From: a virus
Length of the DNA: 64,000 nt
Strand: one strand, 5' to 3'
Virus record (IMG/VR): IMGVR_UViG_3300025280_000024
Location: 1-64,000 of that record
Position numbers and translations under genes: made by a program. Within the stretch, counting starts at the first letter, position 1; the number at the start of each line of letters is the position of its first letter. This document shows, one piece after another, positions 56,430-64,000 of this stretch. Below the pieces are notes generated by a model, which ran no database searches, was not told where the DNA came from, and saw only the letters and a program-made list of their open reading frames with translations.

Positions 56430-57710
56430 TTACCCCACAAATATTCCACCCGGAATTGAAGAGTTGACCTTATTGACATTTTCTGTTATTGTTGCCTCTT
56501 GTTCAGCTAGCTTGGCATAAACCATTTCATCGAGAACTGTTTTAAGTTCTTCCCTGAGTTTTTCTTGCTCTTCTTTTGCCTGCGAAAGCAGTTCAGAATG
56601 GTTTAATGTAACTGATTCTCCCGGTATTGGTATAGTGGAAAACTTTCCTCTAACTTGTCCCAACGTTTCCTTTGAAAGTGCCAGAGCAAACCTTCGAACC
56701 CACTGCTTACCAATAGAGTTGATATTCTTATATGGAAGATTCTCGAATGGAAGAGTGTTCATATTGTTGATGCCTTTGACACTATCACGATATGCTGCAT
56801 TAGGCTCCCAAGGATCTTCATCAATTGTAAAATTTATCCACATCTTCTTTGGATGAGATATAGTAACATCTGGAAACAATCTTAGTTTATTGTTTTTGAT
56901 CTCGAAAGAGTAATGTGAAGTCCTAGTCCACAAGTTTGATTCAAAAGCCATGGCTTGAAGTTTGTTCTGCCAAGCCGGCACCAGTTCAAAATTGGCATCA
57001 TCGGCAAACTGACCATATTGGTGAAGATTTCCTACGGTATTTAAACCTCCGTAATATCCATAAAACCTCCACATAGCGTGCGGAGTCTTATAAAATACTT
57101 TTCGAATTGTTATTCTTCGATCTGTCACATTTCCAAAATAAGGAACGGCGCTGTCAGTAGCTGCAGAAGATGAAACTATTGACTGCAAATCATAATCCTG
57201 TGTACCAACCGAAGTATTAAAAGACGCCGAATATATAGTTTGTTGTCCACCAATACCGACTTCAGTAGAAGTAGCATCTCCTACGCGTTTGGCAAAACCA
57301 AATTGAAATTTAGGAAATGCAAGAGCAATGTTACTTCCGGATAATCCATCTCCTGAGAGAAGTTGACCTTGGTGATCAAACGAACCAGTGGTTCTACCCA
57401 ACAAAGTATCCAATACATTTTTAGATTGATGAGAATTGACTAGGTAACTATATTCCAACACTGACTCTTCATAAGAAGCATAAACGTTTTGTGTTGTTAT
57501 CTCTATATCTAAAATGTCTCCACCAAGTTTCCTATATGTATAGGATACTTGCTCAACTGCTCCAGAGACAAAGTTTGTGTCTGCTAGCGCACCATCGGTA
57601 GCATAATAACCAAATGGTAAATTTGCTAATGTAACGTCACCATGCGTACCTGTAGATGGCAACTTGATAGCGCTAGTTGTGCTTGATGGTGTTAAGGTTG
57701 GAACCGCCAT
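56430..57710 (-). CDS. Neck protein (gp13-like)
   Basis: 426 residues, longer than T4 gp13. V-S-Y-T-Y-R-K-L-G-G-D-I-L-D-I-E-I-T and S-V-L-E-Y-S-Y are the family start: a strand, R-x-L-G turn and a helix pair. The middle is beta-rich with many aromatics. The C-terminal coiled coil (K-E-E-Q-E-K-L-R-E-E-L-K) is unusual. It is placed before gp14-like and gp15-like genes. Confidence 0.7.
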   Translation of the reverse strand: MAVPTLTPSSTTSAIKLPSTGTHGDVTLANLPFGYYATDGALADTNFVSGAVEQVSYTYRKLGGDILDIEITTQNVYASYEESVLEYSYLVNSHQSKNVLDTLLGRTTGSFDHQGQLLSGDGLSGSNIALAFPKFQFGFAKRVGDATSTEVGIGGQQTIYSASFNTSVGTQDYDLQSIVSSSAATDSAVPYFGNVTDRRITIRKVFYKTPHAMWRFYGYYGGLNTVGNLHQYGQFADDANFELVPAWQNKLQAMAFESNLWTRTSHYSFEIKNNKLRLFPDVTISHPKKMWINFTIDEDPWEPNAAYRDSVKGINNMNTLPFENLPYKNINSIGKQWVRRFALALSKETLGQVRGKFSTIPIPGESVTLNHSELLSQAKEEQEKLREELKTVLDEMVYAKLAEQEATITENVNKVNSSIPGGIFVG

Positions 57711-57755
57711 TAAACTATATCTCCTCGGGTATAATTAGTTGCCGGCGTTACAAAA

Positions 57756-58058
57756 CTACTTATCTTTCTTTATAGTAGTTCGTTTGGATCTTTTTCTGGT
57801 TTTACGAGTTGTGGATGTTTTCTTTGCGATCTTAGGAACGGGTTTTTCTGCCACTGGTTTTGACTCGACAATCGAAGCCTTTTCAACAATTGTGGATGTT
57901 TTCTTTGTGATCTTAGGAACGGGTTTTTCTGCCACTGGTTTTGACTCGACAATTGATTCTACTTTTTCGTGGCTTTTCAACCTCGCAATTGTTGCTCTCA
58001 AACCGGCATACTTCTTAGCATACTTGGGGCTTGTCAGTTTTCTTCTTCTCTTTCCCAT
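57756..58058 (-). CDS. Basic repeat protein
   Basis: 100 residues from ATG at 58058 (CAGGAGGTATT upstream). Very rich in Lys, Arg, Pro, Val and Thr. A 27-residue unit with V-E-S-K-P-V-A-E-K-P-V-P-K-I is present twice, and the tail (R-K-T-R-K-R-S-K-R) is extremely basic. It resembles histone-H1-like or DNA-binding tails, so packaging or capsid-interior binding is possible. It lies between the capsid and neck genes. Confidence 0.6.
   Translation of the reverse strand: MGKRRRKLTSPKYAKKYAGLRATIARLKSHEKVESIVESKPVAEKPVPKITKKTSTIVEKASIVESKPVAEKPVPKIAKKTSTTRKTRKRSKRTTIKKDK
57811..57956 (-). repeat. 81-bp tandem repeat (two copies)
   Basis: The copies begin at about 57811 and 57892 and differ by only a few bases over their shared part. 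They encode the repeated 27-residue unit of the basic protein. Confidence 0.85.
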
Positions 58059-58078
58059 AATACCTCCTGGGTTGTATA

Positions 58079-58086
58079 ATAAATAG
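58079..58086 (-). promoter_or_regulatory. Candidate phage promoter word CTATTTAT
   Basis: ACTATTTATTATA on the minus strand, 21 bases before the ATG of the basic repeat protein and just downstream of a terminator. Confidence 0.5.
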
Positions 58087-58102
58087 TTGATTTTCAATAA
58101 AA

Positions 58103-58131
58103 AACCCCACGCCGTTGAAAACGTGGGGTTT
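58103..58131 (-). terminator. Rho-independent terminator
   Basis: Stem AACCCCACG / CGTGGGGTT with a ~10-base loop and TTTTTT on the minus strand. It closes the transcript after the 58158 gene. Confidence 0.85.
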
Positions 58132-58157
58132 GATATTAACAAGGTTTTTAATTATTA

Positions 58158-58601
58158 TTAAGCATTAGTGGCGGCGTCTGCAAATAATGTATCAGACGCA
58201 TCGATTATGAAGCCGTGGGCAACATATCTGTCCCCCAGACAAACGATTCTCACCAATTCACCAGAAGTACCGGCGGTCTTCCATCCAATAAAATTATTGC
58301 TCGTTCCATTGCCGATAGAGCCGCCCCCGCCGTCAGCAGCACAGAGAATTCCAGTAAAAAAAGTTCCATCTCCTACGGTTACATTAATATTATTGTCCAT
58401 AGTATCGCCATCTTCTTCGTCTGCCATCACTTCGCACCACCAGCCTTTGCCAGCATCGGCGGCAGCTGGTAGTGTCAAAGTCACATCAGCTGCAGGATTC
58501 ACGTTAAAAAGCGTTCCACAATCAGCTATTGTGATAGTCTTAGACGCGGTTAATTCTTCAATCTTAATCCGGTTAGCTGCATATCTTCCTGATTTACTCA
58601 T
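58158..58601 (-). CDS. Virion protein, decoration-like (paralogue 1)
   Basis: 147 residues. It starts M-S-K-S-G-R-Y-A-A-N-R, has a Gly/Thr/Ala-rich beta core (V-T-L-T-L-P-A-A-A-D-A-G-K-G) and no cysteines pointing to export. It is a paralogue of the adjacent 58653 gene (same start, D-C-G-T-L-F / E-C-G-T-I-F, same length). Sitting just downstream of the major capsid gene, both are probably capsid surface or fibre-like proteins. Confidence 0.6.
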   Translation of the reverse strand: MSKSGRYAANRIKIEELTASKTITIADCGTLFNVNPAADVTLTLPAAADAGKGWWCEVMADEEDGDTMDNNINVTVGDGTFFTGILCAADGGGGSIGNGTSNNFIGWKTAGTSGELVRIVCLGDRYVAHGFIIDASDTLFADAATNA

Positions 58602-58652
58602 CTTTTTTAAATCTCCTTTTGATTTAGGCTATTCGCCTTAATTTGTTTCATA

Positions 58653-59117
58653 TTAACCGTCCGAACCAGTTATAGCTCCACTACCACTCACAACACCATT
58701 AGCGATCCACCCATCGAGGCCGCCATACTGGGAGTTTGGAATTGCCACCAATTCTAATGTATCCCCTAGGGCCCCTTTGGCAACAACAAACGAAGCAGTC
58801 GCGTTCCCCGGGAAGTTCTGTCCAGCCGGATTGCCTTCGAGAGCGGAGGCGGCAACCGAACCCAAAATATAATTAGTAGTAGCCTCCGGCGCAACGCGGA
58901 TATTCACGTTCCCATAGGCGCTCTCAAAGGCCGTCAGGATAAATTTATACCAACAACCTTTTCCAGCAGTGTCGATGTCTGGCAAAATAACACTATATGC
59001 TGTAGAGGATGCTGAAAGTTCAAATATTGTTCCACATTCTGAAACCTTAACAGTCTTTGCTGCGGAAATAGTTTTTATCTTTTTTCTATCTGCTGAATAT
59101 CTTCCTAACTTGCTCAT
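58653..59117 (-). CDS. Virion protein, decoration-like (paralogue 2)
   Basis: 154 residues: M-S-K-L-G-R-Y-S-A-D-R at the start, E-C-G-T-I-F-E-L, D-T-A-G-K-G-C-W-Y-K. Tandem paralogue of the 58158 gene with much DNA divergence, so the duplication is old. It lies between the capsid terminator and its paralogue. The promoter-like variant at 59157 would transcribe it. Confidence 0.6.
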   Translation of the reverse strand: MSKLGRYSADRKKIKTISAAKTVKVSECGTIFELSASSTAYSVILPDIDTAGKGCWYKFILTAFESAYGNVNIRVAPEATTNYILGSVAASALEGNPAGQNFPGNATASFVVAKGALGDTLELVAIPNSQYGGLDGWIANGVVSGSGAITGSDG

Positions 59118-59156
59118 CCTTTTAATTCCCCTTTTGATTTAGTTATTCGTTTCATA

Positions 59157-59164
59157 TTAAATAG
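59157..59164 (-). promoter_or_regulatory. Variant of candidate promoter word (CTATTTAA)
   Basis: GACTATTTAATATGAAACGAA on the minus strand reads as a one-base variant of the CTATTTAT word, 40 bases before the 59117 start and just after the capsid terminator. Confidence 0.35.
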
Positions 59165-59200
59165 TCGTGACTTGTTTAAACTTCCAAAAGAAATACAAAA

Positions 59201-59226
59201 AAAGCCCGCCCTGACGGGCGGGCTTT
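59201..59226 (-). terminator. Strong rho-independent terminator after capsid gene
   Basis: Perfect GC-rich stem (AAAGCCCGCC / GGCGGGCTTT) with a short loop; the minus strand continues TTTTTT. It ends the major capsid transcript. Confidence 0.92.
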
Positions 59227-59246
59227 AATTGTTAGTTAGCTATTGT

Positions 59247-61064
59247 TTAGCTAGCTCCACTCTCTCCGAGCAAGCCGCGAACAACAACCAGACCATACAT
59301 ATCAGGTCTGACCATCTTCTTAGCATAACGAGTCATCACGCCCTTGCGAGGCACGAAGTCTTCGATACCGAAGATCGTCGGAGTAACCTGCAGCGGTACA
59401 TAAGGAGCATAAACATAGCCGCTCTCAAGGAACGAACCACCCTTACGACCAACCAAGACGAGGTTACGAGGGAAATAGGGGTCAACATAGACGTCCCACT
59501 TCTTACTCATAGCGCCAACCTTGACAGTTCCGACAGTGCCACGATCGTCATCAGCAGTCACACTAGCTCGAAAGCCAGAGGTAAACTCAAGGACGTTCGC
59601 AACTTCAGGAGAAGTAACAATAAAGTTAGCTCCACCACGAAGTGTCTTACGATGAATCTGTGCAGACACATCATTAATGGTCTCAGCAAGAGTCTCATAC
59701 CACTCACTAACTGTACCCGTGAAATCGGGAGCAGCTGCTGTAGCACCAAGCTCGGTGCCGGTTGCTCGATTAACGAACAGACCAGGCGAGCGCGACCAGT
59801 AATACGTTCCAGCAGTAGCCAGTCGTACAAGATCATTAAGAATCTCCCGGTCAATCTCAAGAGCAATCTGCTCAGAGAGAATACTCGTAAGTTCAACCTC
59901 TGCATCCAAGTTGTGATAAGCGTTGAGATCCTGGCCAAGTTCCGGAGTCCACTTCGCTTTCAGCTTCTTAGTTACAGCAGTGACACTCACCGAATCGACC
60001 TTGATGTCGATCTCGGGAATTTCTGTGTTATTCTCTAGACCCCACGTAGTGGTTCCAGCAATAGCACCAATAGCATTGGCGTCACCAGCAGCTGCAGTAC
60101 CATCAAAAGCATCCTTTTCCGGATAATGAACTGTAATTGCCACTGCTGTATCCGCAGCTGCAGCTGTTGAATCACCGTGCATAGTAAACTCAACGGTAGC
60201 TACATCAACACGTCTAGTCAATCGACGAACTGGGCGAATATCTTCATTTGCATCCAGACCAAATGCAACGCCAGATCCGCTAGCCTGTGGGCGAATATCA
60301 AGGAGAATCATGTTTTCCATATTGATATTCGCCTGTTGAGCGGCAGTAAGAGTAACATGTACCTGTTGAACTTTATCAGTACTCTCGGCGTTCAAAAGAT
60401 CCGGATCAAAACGCAAGTCTTTCTTCTGAGCTTCCGACAGCGCGCTGATTGCAGTAAAAGCTGCCAAGTTAGCGGTTGCACCCGGGAAGCCGTTTGCAGC
60501 AGTAACTGCGGCGGCAGGGGCAATTGCGCTAGCTGCAAGAGGAAGCGTTCCAGATGGCGAAGAATAACCTTGGTTAAGGTTGTAAAACCCCTTATCAGCA
60601 TTATCTCCAGTAGAGGTAACACCCGCATCACGAGCTTCTTGACTAAGGTCCACACCACCAGTGATCTCCTGGCCAACCCTTCCACCACCGTATAATGAAT
60701 CATTTGCACGATAATCATATCTCGCAGCCGTATACTGAAAATCAAGGAAGAAGATCAGTCCAGAGGGCAAACTCATGGGCTGAACACTTACAAGATCATT
60801 TGCAATAAGTCCACCGAACACTCGACGGACGATCGGAAACGCGACGGCCGCGAAACCCTCGACGTCACCACCAGCCATAGACGAAGCTTCCTTCAGAAGC
60901 TGCTTGGCCTGGTTTTCAAGAAGGCGTGCCATAGTAGACTTCTTTCGATCTCCTCCGAGACCTTCAAGAAGGCCAGTTGCCTCCCACTTATTAAGAAGGG
61001 CATCGCCCTCCTTTTGAAGATCTCGATCAACGATACCTTCAGTTAATTTTTCTAAAATACTCAT
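59247..61064 (-). CDS. Major capsid protein (gp23-like)
   Basis: 605 residues, HK97-fold capsid of the T4 gp23 family. The N-terminal ~60 residues (L-L-E-N-Q-A-K-Q-L-L-K-E-A-S) are the propeptide-like part removed in T4. G-L-I-A-N-D-L-V-S-V-Q-P-M and G-L-I-F-F-L-D-F are the conserved N-arm; C-terminal L-V-V-V-R-G-L-L-G-E matches the family end. Codons and base use here differ from most of the window: no GCCGGC palindrome is seen, as if tuned for high expression. Preceded by the scaffold gene. Confidence 0.93.
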   Translation of the reverse strand: MSILEKLTEGIVDRDLQKEGDALLNKWEATGLLEGLGGDRKKSTMARLLENQAKQLLKEASSMAGGDVEGFAAVAFPIVRRVFGGLIANDLVSVQPMSLPSGLIFFLDFQYTAARYDYRANDSLYGGGRVGQEITGGVDLSQEARDAGVTSTGDNADKGFYNLNQGYSSPSGTLPLAASAIAPAAAVTAANGFPGATANLAAFTAISALSEAQKKDLRFDPDLLNAESTDKVQQVHVTLTAAQQANINMENMILLDIRPQASGSGVAFGLDANEDIRPVRRLTRRVDVATVEFTMHGDSTAAAADTAVAITVHYPEKDAFDGTAAAGDANAIGAIAGTTTWGLENNTEIPEIDIKVDSVSVTAVTKKLKAKWTPELGQDLNAYHNLDAEVELTSILSEQIALEIDREILNDLVRLATAGTYYWSRSPGLFVNRATGTELGATAAAPDFTGTVSEWYETLAETINDVSAQIHRKTLRGGANFIVTSPEVANVLEFTSGFRASVTADDDRGTVGTVKVGAMSKKWDVYVDPYFPRNLVLVGRKGGSFLESGYVYAPYVPLQVTPTIFGIEDFVPRKGVMTRYAKKMVRPDMYGLVVVRGLLGESGAS

Positions 61065-61097
61065 TTCTTTTAAACCTCCTATTGTTTTAAAAATAAA

Positions 61098-62096
61098 CTA
61101 TTTAATTCCCGCAAGCTTTCGCATGCGATCTCGGACCGGATTTGGTAAGCCGGAATCACGCGTCTTTTGACGATTAACCCTAAGCACAGAATTCCTTCTT
61201 TCCAAAGCTTCGTTCAGTGATTTTGGTTCTTTTTTTCTTGAAAAGTTGGAACCCACTGCACTTTGAAGCGTTTCGTAAAGAACTCTAGCTTCTTCTACCG
61301 TATCCGCTTTTGAAATAGCTTCGACAATTTTTCTTTTTTGTCGCTCATTCAGGGAGGTGCTACTTAAAATCTTGTTTGAATAAAGCAATCTAGCGTTTGA
61401 TGATACCATTTCTTCGAGCTTTTCTTTAAGCATCATCACTGCTTTCTTGTGTTGCTTCGTGTTACTAACTAGTTGTTTGTTTGTCTTAATTACTTTTTTA
61501 AGACTTTCTTTTAATTCTTCGTTTTCTTCTTTGTATTCAGAACTTTGCATTCGGGCGAGATCTAAATCTTTCTCAAACTCCAATTCTGCTTCGGGCCTGC
61601 CTGCCCACCCACTCATTTGAGGAGACATATCAACAAGAAGCTTTTCAATCAATTCTTCATCGATCTCGATATCTTCTTCTAATGCAAAAAGTTCTTCGTC
61701 TTCTTCTGGCATCTGCAACCCGGCAGTCACTTCAGCAGCTGCTTCTTCCTCTGTCTCTTCTGGTACACCCTCTTCTTCACTTATAGCTTTCTGAAGAGCG
61801 CTCAAATCCATGGTCACGATGGCTTCATCATCTGGACAAGGACAAAGATCTTCGCCGGCGGTGGCTGCATCGGCAACATCTACATCATCAAATGTTTCTC
61901 CTCCACCTTCTAATGGTGCTAATGGTGCTGCTTCTCCTCCCAACAACTCTTCCTCTTCGGGTTGTTCTAGAAGAGATTCGACTGCCTCTTTAATATCGGC
62001 AGAATACTTTTCAATAATTGTTTGTTCTGCGTTTTTGACAGCGGCTTCTTTTAATGCACTAGCATCGACAATCGCCTGTTCTAACATTGATGACAT
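61098..62096 (-). CDS. Prohead core/scaffold protein (gp22-like)
   Basis: 332 residues, predominantly helical. The first ~150 residues are acidic with Glu/Ala runs (E-E-A-A-A-E-V). The region 170-260 is a coiled coil (E-E-N-E-E-L-K-E-S-L-K-K), and the basic C-terminus ends R-M-R-K-L-A-G-I-K. Position directly before the capsid gene and this composition match T4-like internal scaffold gp22. Two candidate promoter words lie upstream. Confidence 0.8.
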   Translation of the reverse strand: MSSMLEQAIVDASALKEAAVKNAEQTIIEKYSADIKEAVESLLEQPEEEELLGGEAAPLAPLEGGGETFDDVDVADAATAGEDLCPCPDDEAIVTMDLSALQKAISEEEGVPEETEEEAAAEVTAGLQMPEEDEELFALEEDIEIDEELIEKLLVDMSPQMSGWAGRPEAELEFEKDLDLARMQSSEYKEENEELKESLKKVIKTNKQLVSNTKQHKKAVMMLKEKLEEMVSSNARLLYSNKILSSTSLNERQKRKIVEAISKADTVEEARVLYETLQSAVGSNFSRKKEPKSLNEALERRNSVLRVNRQKTRDSGLPNPVRDRMRKLAGIK

Positions 62097-62121
62097 ATAT
62101 AACTCCTTGAATACATTATTA

Positions 62122-62129
62122 ATAAATAG
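62122..62129 (-). promoter_or_regulatory. Candidate phage promoter word CTATTTAT (copy 1)
   Basis: ATCTATTTATTAATAATG on the minus strand, 26 bases before the scaffold ATG. Confidence 0.45.
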
Positions 62130-62139
62130 ATGTTCACAA

Positions 62140-62147
62140 ATAAATAG
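62140..62147 (-). promoter_or_regulatory. Candidate phage promoter word CTATTTAT (copy 2)
   Basis: TACTATTTATTTGTGAAC on the minus strand, 44 bases before the scaffold ATG. A pair of copies fits the very high expression expected for scaffold and capsid. Confidence 0.5.
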
Positions 62148-62223
62148 TATTTAGTTCTTTAAAATGACTATATGTGTTGATTTTCTGTTATCTCCGACTT
62201 TCATATAGTTACTCTACTTTATC

Positions 62224-63432
62224 CTATAGCTCAATAAAATCTGGTGAAGGACTGAAAAATATCAAATCTACATCAATTGAATGTCCTATAACTCTGACAA
62301 CTTCTCCAGAACCCGATGGTATTACAGTTGTATATTGACCGGCAACAAAGCTGGCATATACTTGTCCTCCAATATCAAAGGCGCCTGGGCCAGCAGATCC
62401 AGTAATAAGAGAGCTTGTTAGTTGACACAACCCACGAGTAAGAACTCCTTTGGAATGTGGTGGAGCAGTGTCACCGACAATTGCAATAAAAGCTGCATCG
62501 CCGGAACCAGTTGCAGCTGCATTAACTAAGCTCCATTGTTTTGTTGAATCTAAATAAACCAAATGGCCGGCGGCTACTCCAGCTGCGGAACCAGTGCCTG
62601 CAAATAGTATATCACCAGATTGATCGTATGCGCTAGTGAACGATGAAGAGTGAGTCTTAAGACCAACCCCGAAACCAGGCGAGAATATAGCTGCATTACC
62701 TATGGTCACATTGCCGCCACTCATTTCAACACTGCCAGTAAATTGATAATTGGCACTTTCTCTAAAGATTATGCTTCCAGTTGCTCCAGTGCCGTCTCCG
62801 ACACCGCCGATTAACACAATGTCTCCACCATCATCATTTGTTACACTGGCTTCCGACCCTTGAATCTTAAATTCGCCAGTGGTCATGCCAAATAAAGCGG
62901 CAGGCTGAATTTTAGTCTCAGTGGGTCCAGCCTTAAGCTTGAGAAGATTCAGGCCTCCAGCAGTATTCCTCCCGCCTATTGCGATCTCGACTCGGTGATC
63001 AGCAGCAGGAAGTATTGAATTGTTTCCGAAAATATATATTTCTTCTGGATTGGCCGAAGAGGTCATTCTAAAATGAGCCCCTTCAAAGTCGGCATCGTAT
63101 TCCAAACTGGTCTTGACTCCAGCTTTATCTATAGACAAAGTTGAAGCACTTATTTCAACACTGCCAGTAAATTGGTGAGTGTCGCCGGTGTCATTACCAA
63201 ATTTTGTATCACCTAAATAAGTGGTTGTAGTGATCGTTTCGAACGCATATGATGTAATTGTTCCAGAAACATCTAAACCTCCAGAAAGTACAAGTTTATC
63301 GTTGGTATAATCATATGTAAAGTTGCTAGATCCACTAAGAGTAGATCCTGAATTGAATTGAACGTGTGTGTCGGCGCCACCCACAGTTGCAGCCGCGGCA
63401 CCCGATATATATGCCCATCCTAAATTTGGCAT
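62224..63432 (-). CDS. Fibre-like structural protein
   Basis: 402 residues, beta-rich with many Gly/Thr/Ser repeats. It contains S-G-S-S-N-F-T-Y-D-Y, K-L-V-L-S-G-G-L-D-V-S-G-T-I and two T-G-S-V-E-[IM]-S units (residues ~89-95 and ~238-244), typical of trimeric phage fibres. The end (G-Q-V-Y-A-S-F-V-A-G-Q-Y) resembles the DUF2190-like tip found on virion proteins. Probable tail fibre or head fibre. Confidence 0.6.
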   Translation of the reverse strand: MPNLGWAYISGAAAATVGGADTHVQFNSGSTLSGSSNFTYDYTNDKLVLSGGLDVSGTITSYAFETITTTTYLGDTKFGNDTGDTHQFTGSVEISASTLSIDKAGVKTSLEYDADFEGAHFRMTSSANPEEIYIFGNNSILPAADHRVEIAIGGRNTAGGLNLLKLKAGPTETKIQPAALFGMTTGEFKIQGSEASVTNDDGGDIVLIGGVGDGTGATGSIIFRESANYQFTGSVEMSGGNVTIGNAAIFSPGFGVGLKTHSSSFTSAYDQSGDILFAGTGSAAGVAAGHLVYLDSTKQWSLVNAAATGSGDAAFIAIVGDTAPPHSKGVLTRGLCQLTSSLITGSAGPGAFDIGGQVYASFVAGQYTTVIPSGSGEVVRVIGHSIDVDLIFFSPSPDFIEL

Positions 63433-63585
63433 TAGATATTATTCTCCTATAATAACATAATTAGTTCGTAATCAGTTATAAGCTATATCGATTGTCTAAA
63501 ATTAGTTCCAAGTTGAAGATTGATGATTGGCAGAGTTCACAGAGGATAGTGAATATCTGATTTGAATTATTGTTCATTCGTCATG

Positions 63586-64000
63586 TTAAAAAGTGGAGCA
63601 TGCGGCAAAGATATTAACTTCACCAGAATCTTCGTGAACAAAAGCAACCCTATCTATTCCCACTATATGATAAACTCGATATTCTCTGGCGCTTGGAACT
63701 TGACTCGCCACAGCGACTTCGGAATCAGCCACTGTTATAGAAGCAGCTGTTGGATTGGTGTTGTCACCAACTGGAAAAGGAGCTGACTCTGGTATCTCAA
63801 ACCACCTTAAAAAAGCATGACAATATCCAAATATAGTCAACGCAGCTGGCGTGGTATCATGCGCATCTTCAACAAGGACATGCAAATATCTTTGATTTTC
63901 TGTAGCATAACCCTCAGTTGATGCAGTAATACCTTGTAAGTTGTTTGTATTCGCCAAAGGTGTAACCGTCCCACCTTGACTGCCGGCTAAATTCTTGGGG
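63586..64000 (-). CDS. Structural-type hypothetical protein (5' end outside window)
   Basis: The frame is open to the window edge, so the N-terminus is missing; 138 residues are visible. Beta-rich, with R-Y-L-H-V-L-V-E-D and A-L-T-I-F-G-Y-C-H. No family recognised. It lies upstream of the fibre-like gene in the same direction, so a virion role is likely. Confidence 0.55.
   Translation of the reverse strand, partial: PKNLAGSQGGTVTPLANTNNLQGITASTEGYATENQRYLHVLVEDAHDTTPAALTIFGYCHAFLRWFEIPESAPFPVGDNTNPTAASITVADSEVAVASQVPSAREYRVYHIVGIDRVAFVHEDSGEVNIFAACSTF

Noticed and set aside
59229-60038. 269-residue open frame antisense to the major capsid gene
   Set aside because: It lies wholly opposite a strongly supported capsid gene and has no ribosome binding site or recognisable protein pattern.

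Overview
This window looks like about 64 kb of the genome of a large tailed bacteriophage with a contractile tail (myovirus morphology, T4/cyanophage-like virion genes). Supporting evidence is a gp23-like major capsid protein, gp13/14/15-like neck and sheath-terminator proteins, a large contractile sheath, tail tube, gp26- and gp53-like baseplate proteins, an endolysin, and a phage-type replication module (DnaB-type helicase, RecA, gp32-like SSB, FEN-type exonuclease, DnaE-like polymerase III alpha, a short Pol A). No integrase, terminase or portal gene is visible; these are presumably outside the window. The host is not identified. Canonical TTGACA/TATAAT promoters, GGAGG ribosome binding sites, exported lipoproteins and an amidase endolysin suggest a bacterial, probably Gram-negative, host. 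The DNA is AT-rich by eye, roughly 40% GC.

Layout. Positions 1-12,739 are a plus-strand accessory/early region of about 45 tiny genes, often overlapping by ATGA or TAATG. It has four tRNA genes (Lys-UUU, Ile-UAU, Leu-UAA, Arg-UCU), ThyX, a gamma-glutamylcyclotransferase-like protein, a cysteine-rich lipoprotein, and a striking tandem family of ~55-70-residue proteins that begin MKVGDLV. Five sharp sigma70-type promoters lie here and four of them sit almost on top of a start codon. At about 12.7 kb the coding strand switches and everything up to 64 kb is on the minus strand.

Reading from the switch: 12.7-23.5 kb carries a secreted trypsin-like protease, unknown large proteins, Hsp20, an XhlA/holin-like protein, GroEL, an amidase endolysin, a membrane HEXXH protein, an acidic scaffold-like protein and a small sigma-region-4 protein. 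23.5-26.5 kb is nucleotide metabolism and redox (GMP-reductase-like enzyme, DUF3310 protein, glutaredoxin-like protein, adenine methyltransferase, dUTPase). 26.5-41.7 kb is replication and recombination (DnaE, GroES-like co-chaperonin, class II ribonucleotide reductase split by an intein, helicase, exonuclease, RecA, SSB, a tubulin/FtsZ-like protein, short Pol A). 41.7-64 kb is the virion module (baseplate, tape measure, tail tube and sheath, neck, capsid, scaffold, fibre-like proteins).

How the genes fit together: RNR, ThyX, dUTPase, a redoxin and the purine enzyme supply dNTPs to a largely self-contained replisome. GroEL plus a GroES-like protein and Hsp20 form a phage-owned folding set for the virion proteins. 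Virion operons share a candidate promoter word (CTATTTAT on the coding strand) and are closed by strong hairpin terminators. Two genome-scale signals are unexplained: the palindrome GCCGGC occurs about 70 times, almost entirely in the minus-strand part, and the early region holds the self-overlapping MKVGDLV array.
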